Source of the DNA: Lachnospiraceae bacterium
GTDB lineage: Bacteria; Bacillota_A; Clostridia; Lachnospirales; Lachnospiraceae
DNA length: 64,000 nucleotides
Reading direction: 5' to 3'
Assembly (NCBI GenBank): GCA_017522685.1
Contig: JAFWYN010000032.1
Coordinates: 1 to 64,000, forward strand
Shown here: positions 1-7,204 of the stretch, one piece after another
Position numbering within the stretch: the first letter of the stretch is position 1
Layout: each line of letters opens with the position of its first letter
Translations under genes and position numbers: made by a program
Notes under the pieces: model-generated
Told to the model about the DNA's origin: nothing
What the model saw: only the letters and a program-made list of their open reading frames with translations
The model's database searches: none

Positions 1-282
1 AAAGGTAATATTTATAAAGGGATATGCATTGACACGGATGGCTCTATAGGGATGTGTGCGGAAAGAAATGCTTTATCAACAATGCTTACATATGGTGAAA
101 GTGAGATTACAAAAGTGGTTTCCGTATATAAAGACGGAAATATAATTCCATCTTGTGGTATTTGTAGAGAATTTATGATGCATTTAGGCGGAGATGTGGA
201 AAATATTGAAATTCTATTGGATAAAGAAGGGCGGACGACAAAATTGATTGATTTAATGCCGGAATATCCACGACATAAGTAA
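1..282 (+). CDS. Cytidine deaminase-like protein, 5' end outside window
   Basis: Zinc-dependent deaminase of the cytidine/blasticidin-S deaminase superfamily, which hydrolyses the amino group of a nucleoside or analogue. The reading frame is open from base 1, so the N-terminus is missing. The visible 93 residues carry the catalytic zinc motif Cys-Ala-Glu (residues 19-21 of the fragment) and the second zinc motif Pro-Ser-Cys-Gly-Ile-Cys. An internal ATG at 52 falls at this motif and cannot be the true start. The substrate cannot be told; the short C-terminus and sequence lean towards stand-alone small deaminases. It is the first of a row of small accessory enzyme genes and the only one without a visible lesion. 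Confidence 0.8.
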   Translation, partial: KGNIYKGICIDTDGSIGMCAERNALSTMLTYGESEITKVVSVYKDGNIIPSCGICREFMMHLGGDVENIEILLDKEGRTTKLIDLMPEYPRHK

Positions 283-300
283 GTATCAATGTGTAAAACA

Positions 301-320
301 GTTCGACAAATTTGAATTTG
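301..320. repeat. Gene-boundary palindrome, copy A
   Basis: GTTCGACAAATTTGAATTTG lies between the deaminase and NUDIX genes. Its first 14 bases match, at 13 of 14, the reverse complement of copy C (1401-1414), and they resemble the left arm of copy B (785-796). The right end is replaced by the ribosome binding site of the NUDIX gene. Confidence 0.6.
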
Positions 321-334
321 AGGAGATAACTATA

Positions 335-789
335 ATGTCTAATTATATTATGGATTTGAGAGCGGTTGTGGGACATCGTCCTTTGCTGCAAGTTGGTGCC
401 AGTGTAATTGTTGTGGATTCTGAAAATCGAATTTTATTGCAGTTAAGAAGCGATAATCACTGTTGGGGTTACGCAGGTGGCTCAGAGAACTGGATGAGGT
501 AGTGGAAGAAGCTGCCAAGAGAGAGCTATTTGAAGAAACTGGTTTGATTGCAGAGAGTCTGGAATTGTTCGGAGTGTTCTCAGGTCAAGATACACACTAC
601 ATTTATCCCAACGGAGATGAAGTATCAAACGTTGATATTGTTTATGTATGTAAGCGGTACGCAGGAAAATTGAGATGCCAAGAGGGAGAAGTTGATGCTT
701 TGAAATTCTTTCCGATTGATGAGATTCCAGAGAATATCTCCAAGCCTATTCGCAAACCTTTGAACAAATGGATAGAACAAAATCGTTAG
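335..789 (+). pseudogene. NUDIX hydrolase, frameshifted
   Basis: NUDIX family pyrophosphohydrolase, which cleaves nucleoside diphosphates linked to another moiety. Translation starts at ATG 335 after an AGGAGA site (321-326) and reads through a normal NUDIX N-terminus ending in Trp-Gly-Tyr-Ala-Gly-Gly-Ser, then hits TAG near 500. The NUDIX box continues one frame over (from about 484): Glu-Leu-Asp-Glu, then Arg-Glu-Leu-Phe-Glu-Glu-Thr-Gly. Restoring one missing base inside the box, just after the Gly-Gly-Ser codons, rebuilds the GX5EX7REUXEEXGU signature exactly. The lesion is therefore a one-base deletion in the catalytic motif. A sequencing error is possible, but the next two genes are also broken. 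Confidence 0.85.
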
Positions 790-835
790 ACAAATTCCAA
801 TTTGTTTAACAGTTAGTAAAACTTGAATTTTGCAG
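785..835. repeat. Gene-boundary palindrome, copy B, with conserved tail
   Basis: Bases 785-796 (GTTAGACAAATT) and 799-810 (AATTTGTTTAAC) form an inverted repeat with 11 of 12 positions paired around CC. The repeat begins inside the NUDIX stop codon. It is followed at 821-835 by ACTTGAATTTTGCAG, which matches 12 of 15 bases of the tail after copy C. Confidence 0.65.
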
Positions 836-887
836 GGAGATTGGAAACAACGAAGAAATTGAATTTTAGTGGAGGATTGTAATCATT

Positions 888-1396
888 ATGGAAGAAAAAA
901 ATGATTCAATATGCATTAAATTAGCTGAAACTGATGAGGAGTTGTGCGGGAAGGGATATGTGCATTGTACTTCATGGCAAGAAGCTTATAGAGGTATTGT
1001 ATGTGACAGATATCTTGATTCGATGACTGTAGCGGCTACAACAGCACGTGCGCGACAGTTCCCGGAAAATACTCTTGTAGCTAAGGATAAAGAGAAAGTT
1101 GTAGGATTTGCGGTGTATGGTCCATCGAGAGATGAAGATTTGCCGGATGCAGGAGAGGTTGTAGCAATTTATGTCCTTTCAGAGTATTATGACCATAAAA
1201 TAGGATATAGATTGATGAATGAAGCATTTTCCAGGCTTAGAGAATATATAATACTATATTTGTGTGGGTGCTTGAAAAAAATGAGAGAGCTATTGGCTTT
1301 TATCACAAATATGGTTTTGAATTTGATGGATGCAAAAAGCAATGGAATCTTGGCACACCGGTTTCAATAGTTAGGATGATAAAGAAAAGAGAGTAA
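888..1396 (+). pseudogene. GNAT family N-acetyltransferase, frameshifted
   Basis: GNAT acetyltransferase that would transfer acetyl from acetyl-CoA to an amine; the substrate is unknown. ATG 888 follows a GGAGG site. The frame is normal through the central strand (Glu-Val-Val-Ala-Ile-Tyr-Val-Leu) and the start of the CoA-binding helix, though the Q/RxxGxG/A signature is poor. Around 1245-1262 the family reading moves one frame: the other frame gives Phe-Val-Trp-Val-Leu-Glu-Lys-Asn-Glu-Arg-Ala and Gly-Phe-Tyr-His-Lys-Tyr-Gly-Phe, the classic GNAT C-terminal motif, to TAA at 1396. The uninterrupted frame instead gives an unrelated tail ending at 1370. It is a single indel pseudogene, or a sequencing error. 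Confidence 0.85.
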
Positions 1397-1620
1397 ACTT
1401 CCAATTTGTCGAACACTTGAAACTTTCAGTTCTACGCAGTCTCGCCATGCCGACACTCACAAGCTGGCGCTTGCTCGTTGTCGCGGCATTCGCCGTATAC
1501 ATCTGAAAGCGAATATGCCTGCCCGTGAGCAAGCACCCGACAGTCAATTCGTTTCATCTGTGCATGGCTCATTGCTACGCGCAAACTTTCAGTTTACGAT
1601 GTCTTGCCACGCCCACAATC
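1393..1620. repeat. Boundary palindrome copy C plus structured spacer with direct repeat
   Basis: This spacer holds three structures. Copy C of the palindrome is at 1393-1414, with the conserved tail ACTTGAAACTTTCAG at 1415-1429. An imperfect hairpin lies at 1447-1489 (ATGCCGACA pairs with TGTCGCGGCAT, and CAAGC pairs with GCTTG around a TGGC loop). A diverged direct repeat of about 38 bp has copies at 1420-1460 and 1583-1620, both beginning AAACTTTCAGTT and continuing through a GTCTYGCCAYGCC core. The region is GC-richer than its surroundings. No convincing gene lies in it; the open frame from 1515 is an upstream extension of the deaminase frame. Confidence 0.6.
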
Positions 1621-1640
1621 ACCTATCAGATGGAGGAAAT

Positions 1641-2273
1641 ATGCGATATCAGGAACTTGATTTCTATTGGAAAAGAATATTTGAACTGGAATGGATGTCC
1701 TTGTGTGAAGGAAGTAAAGCGATTGCGGCACTGATTGTATCCGATGATGGGACAATCATTTCAGAAGGAAGAAATAAGGTGGGCGAAGAGTCCATCCCTA
1801 ATCCGAGAGTGTCCCATGCGGAGGTTGAAGCAATTCGTAACCTGGACATTAACAGATATCCGAACCTCAAGAATTATACATTATATGCTTCTTTGGAGCC
1901 CTGTCCCATGTGCATGGGGACCATGGTGATGGGAGGAATCAGAAGGATTGTAATTGGTGCCAGGGATGCCCACGGAGGGGCGATGCATTTAATAGAGCAC
2001 AGTACTTTTCTTAGAAACAAGAATATAAGTATATCATGGATGCCTCAGCAATACGGCGATATCTAACGGGCATTTCAGACACTCAAAGAGCTGTTGTATA
2101 GTACAGACAATGAACGTTTGGAACGGATTCTGATTGATTTTTCCGTACATAATGCAAAAGGGGTGGAAGCAGCAAAGGAACTGATTCAAGAAGGGCTGTT
2201 TGAAGGGAAGCAACCTGCCTTATATAGTGCAGAAGAGATATTTGACAGACTTATGGCAATTATGGAAAGATAA
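1641..2273 (+). pseudogene. Nucleoside deaminase with in-frame stop codon
   Basis: Zinc-dependent deaminase of the CMP/dCMP or tRNA-adenosine deaminase superfamily. ATG 1641 follows GGAGG at 1632-1636. His-Ala-Glu is at about residues 62-64 and Pro-Cys-Pro-Met-Cys at about residues 89-93, the two zinc motifs. TAA at 2064-2066 ends a 141-residue product, but the same frame continues from Arg-Ala-Phe-Gln to TAA at 2271-2273 for another 68 sense codons with helical, charged composition typical of a deaminase C-terminus. The gene therefore appears cut by one nonsense change (GAA to TAA is the simplest). The truncated product keeps the catalytic core and could be active; that is inference. Confidence 0.8.
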
Positions 2274-2290
2274 GGGAAAACTCTTTTTTA

Positions 2291-2332
2291 CAGCCTCGCA
2301 GGCATAAAACTGCGGGGTTGTTATTATGTTTC
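2291..2332 (+). terminator. Rho-independent terminator
   Basis: CAGCCTCGCAG pairs with CTGCGGGGTTG around GCATAAAA, followed by a T-rich run (TTATTATGTTT). It closes the accessory row. Confidence 0.65.
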
Positions 2333-2375
2333 CGTGCAAGTTATTCCCCGTATGATGCAGTTTATGCCCAATATC

Positions 2376-2403
2376 TTGTCATATAAAATCAATGTGTTAT
2401 CAT
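2376..2403 (+). promoter_or_regulatory. Sigma-A-type promoter of the LytTR gene
   Basis: TTGTCA at 2376-2381 and TATCAT at 2398-2403 are separated by 16 bp, ending about 20 bp before the LytTR start codon. Confidence 0.5.
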
Positions 2404-2423
2404 AATCCTCGGAGGTGCAAACA

Positions 2424-2870
2424 ATGAGAATCAGGTTAAGGCTTAACAAGAGTACAAAAGAATCCATACAGGACGAATTGATGAAAAAGGATATAGAAAT
2501 ATCAGAAGAAGCACAGCTTATTTTGACGGAAGAGGATTATGTTGGGGATACTTTAGAATGCAAGGATGAGGAAGGAATAGTATTTATTCAGACAGAGAAT
2601 ATTTGCTATATGGAATCCGTAGGGCATGATGTTTATGTGTACGCGGATAATAGGAAATACAGGACATATTACCGGATTTATCAGCTGGAAAAAATGCTGC
2701 CGGAGGACCGATTTATCAGAATCAGTAATTCCATCATTATCAAAAAGGATTCCATCCGCTACATAAAGCCGGCTATGAGCTGTAAGTTTTATCTTACACT
2801 GACCAATGGTGATATTGTTGATGTGACACGAACCTATTATTACAGGTTTAAGGAGTTTTACGGAATTTAG
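2424..2870 (+). CDS. LytTR-type DNA-binding regulator
   Basis: Small cytosolic transcription regulator of 148 residues. The N-terminal ~50 residues are a short charged region, and the C-terminal ~95 form a LytTR DNA-binding domain (Ile-Glu-style strands, then Phe-Ile-Arg-Ile-Ser-Asn-Ser-Ile-Ile-Ile and the terminal Tyr-Tyr-Tyr-Arg-Phe-Lys-Glu-Phe). There is no receiver domain, so it is the non-phosphorylated class usually paired with a membrane protein. ATG 2424 was chosen over GTG 2415 because the GGAGG site (2411-2415) overlaps the GTG. The gene is followed after 11 bp by a two-helix membrane protein that is the likely partner. Confidence 0.85.
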   Translation: MRIRLRLNKSTKESIQDELMKKDIEISEEAQLILTEEDYVGDTLECKDEEGIVFIQTENICYMESVGHDVYVYADNRKYRTYYRIYQLEKMLPEDRFIRISNSIIIKKDSIRYIKPAMSCKFYLTLTNGDIVDVTRTYYYRFKEFYGI

Positions 2871-2881
2871 GAGGAAATGAC

Positions 2882-3649
2882 ATGTTTGGTATTAGTCGCA
2901 TATTGTTGTTGATGATTATATTAGTGGCAACAATAGTTTTTATGTACAAGTTATATTATACGCGTAAAATCAATCAAAGAATACAATCCGGTGAAATCAC
3001 CGGACGAAAACTGGTGGACTTATCCAAGATGGTTATGGTAGCTGTTATTGCAGGATTAGTAATATATGCAGGGATACTTATGTATGTTATTCATGATTAT
3101 GCGAGTATGGAATATCAGGAATCCAGAAATAATTATGCAATCATAGATGTATCCGGGGAAGAATATAACTATATTTCTAACGGAGGAAATGTTCCTCTAG
3201 AGGATGCCTCTTTTGCCAAAGGATACAACAAAGAGGCGAACCCTGGCTATGATAAAGAGGTTTTGAAATCGGGAGATTACCAATTTGTGCTCTTTACCAG
3301 GAGTGCGGTAGCAGATGATTTTCATCCAGATTTCCTGTGTTTTGTAGATTATATAGGTGCAGATAAGGAAGACGCTATTTGCTACAACACGGCCGGCTTT
3401 GTGTCTTTGGAACCGGAGGGAGGATATTTATTAGGCGGTAGTGGCGGAGAAATAAGGGACAGCGTGCTATACATCGGCAATCTGGACAGCGGATGCAAAT
3501 TCAGTATTACTATGAGTATTTTAGACAGTGCCGGAGAAATAGAGTACGACGAAGCAATACAGCAGGCATATAAGGAGGAAAAAGGTGAATTCCCGGAGCC
3601 GGAAGAATTTGCGAAAACAGTGGGAAAAATAGATATTGTGATAGAATAA
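2882..3649 (+). CDS. Membrane protein paired with LytTR regulator
   Basis: Uncharacterised 255-residue protein. Two transmembrane helices lie in the first ~75 residues (about 5-25 and 50-72) around a basic cytosolic loop, followed by a ~175-residue extracellular domain with Gly-rich Leu-Gly-Gly-Ser-Gly-Gly-Glu. It is not a DUF3021 protein, the usual LytTR partner. The RBS AGGAGG (2870-2875) touches the upstream stop, so the pair is translationally linked. By context it may be the sensor or target of the LytTR protein. I do not recognise the family. Confidence 0.7.
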   Translation: MFGISRILLLMIILVATIVFMYKLYYTRKINQRIQSGEITGRKLVDLSKMVMVAVIAGLVIYAGILMYVIHDYASMEYQESRNNYAIIDVSGEEYNYISNGGNVPLEDASFAKGYNKEANPGYDKEVLKSGDYQFVLFTRSAVADDFHPDFLCFVDYIGADKEDAICYNTAGFVSLEPEGGYLLGGSGGEIRDSVLYIGNLDSGCKFSITMSILDSAGEIEYDEAIQQAYKEEKGEFPEPEEFAKTVGKIDIVIE

Positions 3650-3669
3650 TAAAATATTTTTCAGGATGC

Positions 3670-3708
3670 TTGACTTTATCACAACAATGTGATAAAGTAT
3701 GCTATAAT
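3670..3708 (+). promoter_or_regulatory. Promoter and palindromic operator of the aromatic operon
   Basis: An extended -10 (TG-C-TATAAT, 3700-3708) lies 24 bp before the leader peptide. The region where a -35 would sit holds a perfect 8-bp inverted repeat, TTTATCAC at 3675-3682 and GTGATAAA at 3689-3696, separated by 6 bp. A TTGACT at 3670 is too far (27 bp) to be a standard -35. The palindrome is a candidate operator for an unidentified regulator. Confidence 0.6.
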
Positions 3709-3731
3709 AAATCACAAAGGAGGCAGCTAAA

Positions 3732-3791
3732 ATGGTGAATAACGTATTTTATTTTTACTTTTATTTTAATGTGGGCTGCCCGTCTATGTGA
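3732..3791 (+). CDS. Phe/Tyr leader peptide (attenuation)
   Basis: A 19-residue peptide, MVNNVFYFYFYFNVGCPSM, preceded by AAAGGAGG (3717-3723). Codons 6-12 are alternately Phe and Tyr, seven in a row, the hallmark of a ribosome-stalling leader that senses charged tRNA-Phe and tRNA-Tyr. It lies immediately upstream of a terminator and the DAHP synthase gene. Its start signals are stronger than most in the window. It is too short for ordinary gene calling. Confidence 0.9.
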   Translation: MVNNVFYFYFYFNVGCPSM

Positions 3792-3876
3792 TTCCAAAGA
3801 ATAAGGTTTTGGTGATAGAACGGACAGTCCGCATTTGTTGTGCTTTTATGGTAAACATGTGCGGGCTTTTTATTTT
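3773..3876 (+). promoter_or_regulatory. Transcription attenuator: antiterminator and terminator
   Basis: The terminator stem is 3826-3839 pairing with 3854-3867, followed by TTTTATTTT. The competing pairing is 3773-3782 (GGGCTGCCCG, at the end of the leader peptide) with 3821-3830 (CGGACAGTCC), nine of ten positions counting one G-U. A ribosome that finishes the peptide covers 3773-3782 and lets the terminator form; a ribosome stalled on the Phe/Tyr codons at 3747-3767 would leave it free. The arrangement is seen in sequence; the mechanism is inferred from classical attenuators. Confidence 0.8.
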
Positions 3877-3909
3877 GGAAGCCGTATAAAGAAAGTTGAG
3901 GTAACTACA

Positions 3910-4938
3910 ATGCAGATGAATTTCCACCGGAAACTTCCCATTCCCCAGGAGGTTAAGAAAGAATTTCCGCTGACAGAGCGCATGAAGCAGGTAAAAGATG
4001 CACGGGATGAAAGCATCCGTGCAGTCTTTGACGGCAGTTTGGATAAATTTATACTGGTAATCGGACCCTGTTCCGCGGACCATAGTGAACCGGTACTGGA
4101 ATATATTTCAAGACTTCGTCGTATCGAAGATCAGGTAAAGGACAAGATTATTATTATTCCCAGGATTTATACCAATAAGCCCAGAACCACCGGTCAGGGG
4201 TATAAGGGAATGTTGCATCAGCCGGATCCGGAAGCCAAGACGGACATGTACAAAGGAATCATTTCCATCCGTGAGCTTCATATGTCGGCATTACGTGATT
4301 ATGATTTCTCCTGTGCGGATGAAATGCTTTATCCGGAGAATCATCGTTATCTTTCGGACCTTCTTTCCTATGTGGCAGTGGGTGCCCGCTCCGTGGAAAA
4401 CCAGCAGCACAGACTTACTGCAAGTGGCTTGGGTATCCCTGTAGGAATGAAGAATCCTACGGGTGGTGATTTGGTGGTTATGATGAATTCCATCGTAGCA
4501 GCCCAGTCCAGTCATACCTTCCTTTACCGAGGTTGGGAAGTAACAAGTGAAGGCAATGAGTTCGCCCATGCGATTTTGAGAGGTTACGTGGATTACAGCG
4601 GTCGAAGCGTTTCTAACTACCATTATGAAGATTTGTTACGAGTGGGAGAGCTTTATCATACCATGAACCTGACCAATCCTTCTGTTATCGTGGATACCAA
4701 CCACAACAATTCCGGAAAGAAATATTTGGAGCAGATTCGTATTGCAAAGGATGTTGTGCACAGCCGTAACCAAAACGGTGATATTAAGAAGTTGGTTAAG
4801 GGCTTAATGATAGAAAGTTATATTGAAGACGGTGCACAGGGTGCCGGGGAGCATATCTTCGGCAAATCCATTACGGACCCCTGCCTTGGATGGGATAAAA
4901 CCGAGAGATTAATCTTTGATATTGCTGAAAAACTGTAA
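3910..4938 (+). CDS. aroF: 3-deoxy-7-phosphoheptulonate (DAHP) synthase, AroF/G/H type
   Basis: First enzyme of the shikimate pathway: condenses phosphoenolpyruvate and erythrose 4-phosphate to DAHP. The 342 residues are typical of the class I-alpha (AroF/AroG/AroH) family, with Gly-Pro-Cys-Ser-Ala-Asp-His near residues 52-58, Lys-Pro-Arg-Thr-Thr near 90, Met-Lys-Asn-Pro-Thr-Gly-Gly-Asp near 180, and a C-terminal Asp-Pro-Cys-Leu-Gly-Trp. ATG 3910 was chosen (GTTGAGG upstream) because the in-frame ATG at 3835 lies inside the attenuator stem. It is the first structural gene behind the Phe/Tyr attenuator, so the isozyme is probably dedicated to Phe/Tyr supply. aroF, aroG and aroH cannot be told apart here. 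Confidence 0.93.
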   Translation: MQMNFHRKLPIPQEVKKEFPLTERMKQVKDARDESIRAVFDGSLDKFILVIGPCSADHSEPVLEYISRLRRIEDQVKDKIIIIPRIYTNKPRTTGQGYKGMLHQPDPEAKTDMYKGIISIRELHMSALRDYDFSCADEMLYPENHRYLSDLLSYVAVGARSVENQQHRLTASGLGIPVGMKNPTGGDLVVMMNSIVAAQSSHTFLYRGWEVTSEGNEFAHAILRGYVDYSGRSVSNYHYEDLLRVGELYHTMNLTNPSVIVDTNHNNSGKKYLEQIRIAKDVVHSRNQNGDIKKLVKGLMIESYIEDGAQGAGEHIFGKSITDPCLGWDKTERLIFDIAEKL

Positions 4939-4951
4939 AGGATGCTTGGAT

Positions 4952-6040
4952 ATGGGAAACAAATTAGAGGAAGCAAGAAAAATAATCAACGAAGTAGATG
5001 AGAAGATGGCAGAGCTTTTCATAAAAAGAATGCGGGCTGCCGAAATGGTTTACGAGCATAAGAAAACGGTGGGTCTGCCGATTCTGGATGCTGTCAGGGA
5101 GGCAGCAGTCATTGAAAAGAATGCAGAACTGGTGGAAGATGAGGTGTTGAAGGGATATTACATTGATTATATCAAAAATGTAATGGCAGTATCCCGTGCC
5201 TATCAGTACAGAATGCAGAATGGTCTGAAGGTGGCATACAGCGGAGTGGAAGGTGCTTTTGCCCATATAGCAGCCGGCAGGATTTATCCGGAAAGCGAAA
5301 GAATATCCTGCAAGGATTTTAAGGCAACTTACGATTCGGTTGTGAATGGTGAAAATGACATGGCAGTGTTACCCATAGAGAACAGCTACGCAGGAGAAGT
5401 AGGGCAAACCATGGACCTTATCTTTTCCGGTTCCCTTTATATCAACGGCATCTATGAACTGGAAATTCACCAGAATCTTCTGGGCGTTCCGGGAGCTACC
5501 GTGGAGGATGTAAAGAAGGTAATCAGCCATCCTCAGGCTCTCAGCCAGTGTCATGATTACATAGCCCTTAAGAAGCTGGAGACAGAAGAGTCCAATAATA
5601 CGGCTCTTGCGGCAAAAAGCGTGGCGGATGCAAAGGATAAAACCCTGGCGGCCATTGCCAGTGTGGAAACAGCTGAGATTTACGGACTGCAGGTGTTGGA
5701 GAGTAAGATTAATAAGAGCAGTGAAAACACCACTCGATTTGCGGTGCTTTCAAGAGTCAAAGCAAATACAGAGGCGCTTCCCAATTCGGTATTGTTGTTT
5801 ACTGTAAAGCATGAGGCAGGTTCTCTTGCGCAGGCCATCAGTATCATCGGTAAATACGGATACAATATGACTGCCCTGCGAAGCAGACCTTTAAGAAAGC
5901 ATTCATGGCAGTACTATTTCTATGTGGAAATTGATGGTTCCACAGAAACTGCTGAAGGCAAACAAATGATGGAAGAACTGAGCAAGGTGTGTGACAAACT
6001 GAAGGTGGCAGGTACCTTTGCTTCACATGTTGAGATATAA
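4952..6040 (+). CDS. pheA: Bifunctional chorismate mutase / prephenate dehydratase
   Basis: Converts chorismate to prephenate and prephenate to phenylpyruvate, committing flux to phenylalanine. Of 362 residues, about 1-85 form an AroQ-type helical chorismate mutase, about 93-270 the prephenate dehydratase with the Thr-Thr-Arg-Phe signature near 263-266, and the last ~80 an ACT domain for phenylalanine feedback (Leu-Arg-Ser-Arg-Pro near 308). ATG 4952 follows AAAGGA. It lies 13 bp after aroF in the attenuated operon. The Glu usual in the ACT Glu-Ser-Arg-Pro motif is Arg here, so feedback sensitivity may differ; that is inference. Confidence 0.93.
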   Translation: MGNKLEEARKIINEVDEKMAELFIKRMRAAEMVYEHKKTVGLPILDAVREAAVIEKNAELVEDEVLKGYYIDYIKNVMAVSRAYQYRMQNGLKVAYSGVEGAFAHIAAGRIYPESERISCKDFKATYDSVVNGENDMAVLPIENSYAGEVGQTMDLIFSGSLYINGIYELEIHQNLLGVPGATVEDVKKVISHPQALSQCHDYIALKKLETEESNNTALAAKSVADAKDKTLAAIASVETAEIYGLQVLESKINKSSENTTRFAVLSRVKANTEALPNSVLLFTVKHEAGSLAQAISIIGKYGYNMTALRSRPLRKHSWQYYFYVEIDGSTETAEGKQMMEELSKVCDKLKVAGTFASHVEI

Positions 6041-6091
6041 AGTTATGTTTAGGAAGTCTTTGGAAGCGTAAGATTTCGAGGAGGAAGAATC

Positions 6092-7180
6092 ATGAAGAAT
6101 ACAATTGGTAACAGCGTGGCATTGACTCTTTTCGGTGAAAGCCACGGGGAAGCAATCGGAGCGGTTATCGACGGTTTGGCACCCGGCCTGGATATCAACA
6201 GAGAATATATTGCACATATGCTTACACTTCGCCGTCCCGACGGAAGGATATCCACACCCCGAAAGGAAAAGGATGAGTTTCGTATTGTCAGCGGTGTGGT
6301 GAATGACAAAACAACCGGTACTCCCATCACCATTCTGATTCCCAATGAGAATGTACAGAGCGGAGATTATTCTCAAATGAAAACAGTGGCCCGTCCTTCC
6401 CATGCGGATTATACGGCAGAATGCAAATATCACGGATTTCAGGATTCCAGAGGCGGCGGACATTTCAGCGGTCGCATCACAGCGGCACTTGTGGCAGCAG
6501 GCGCAATCTGTAAATATGCATTGGAGCAGAAAAACATCCTGATCGGAACCCATGTGAAACGTTGTGGCGGTGTTTCAGACAGGGATTTCGGCAATCTGTC
6601 AGAAGATGTAAAGGATTTGAACGAAAAAGTTTTTGCGGTATTGGATGAAGAAAAGGGAGAGGCAATGCGTGAAGCAATCCTGCAGGCAGCTTCGGAAGGA
6701 GACAGTGTAGGCGGAGTGCTGGAAACAGTTATTCTTGGTATGCCGGAAGGCGTAGGAGAGCCTTGGTTTGACTCTGTGGAAAGTATGCTTTCCCATATGA
6801 TGTTCTCCATTCCTGCCGTAAAGGGTATCGAGTTTGGAGCCGGCTTTGATATTGCGGATATGCGAGGCAGCATGGCAAATGACCCCATGAGGCTGAAGGA
6901 GAATAAGGTGGTGACTACCACCAACAATAACGGCGGTATCAACGGTGGTATTACCAATGGTATGCCCATTGTGTTCCGTACGGCAATCAAGCCCACGCCC
7001 ACCATCTTTAAGCCCCAGGATACCATTGATTTCAGGGCAATGGAGGAAGCTGTATTATCACCTAAGGGCAGACATGACCCGGCCATTGTACACAGAGCAA
7101 GAATCGTCCAGGATACGGCAGCAGCCATTGTTATGTGCGATGCCCTGGCTATGAGATTTGGTACGGATTGGCTTGGATAA
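6092..7180 (+). CDS. aroC: Chorismate synthase
   Basis: Makes chorismate from 5-enolpyruvylshikimate 3-phosphate by trans-1,4 elimination of phosphate, using reduced FMN. The 362 residues are full length. Signatures seen: Gly-Glu-Ser-His-Gly near residue 16, the Arg-Arg-Pro-Asp-Gly-Arg region near 48, Gly-Gly-Gly-His-Phe-Ser-Gly-Arg near 125, and Gly-Arg-His-Asp-Pro near 328. GAGGAGG precedes the ATG. A 51-bp gap follows pheA with no terminator, so it belongs to the same transcript. Confidence 0.95.
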   Translation: MKNTIGNSVALTLFGESHGEAIGAVIDGLAPGLDINREYIAHMLTLRRPDGRISTPRKEKDEFRIVSGVVNDKTTGTPITILIPNENVQSGDYSQMKTVARPSHADYTAECKYHGFQDSRGGGHFSGRITAALVAAGAICKYALEQKNILIGTHVKRCGGVSDRDFGNLSEDVKDLNEKVFAVLDEEKGEAMREAILQAASEGDSVGGVLETVILGMPEGVGEPWFDSVESMLSHMMFSIPAVKGIEFGAGFDIADMRGSMANDPMRLKENKVVTTTNNNGGINGGITNGMPIVFRTAIKPTPTIFKPQDTIDFRAMEEAVLSPKGRHDPAIVHRARIVQDTAAAIVMCDALAMRFGTDWLG

Positions 7181-7204
7181 AAAAGAAAGAAGGAATATAT
7201 AGCC

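Noticed and set aside
785..810. Integron attC site
   Set aside because: The outer sequences read GTTAGAC ... GTTTAAC, the reverse of the order needed for attC simple sites (RYYYAAC ... GTTRRRY), and no integron integrase is visible.
3670..3675. TTGACT as the -35 of the aromatic operon
   Set aside because: It lies 27 bp from the TATAAT, well beyond the usual 16-18 bp.
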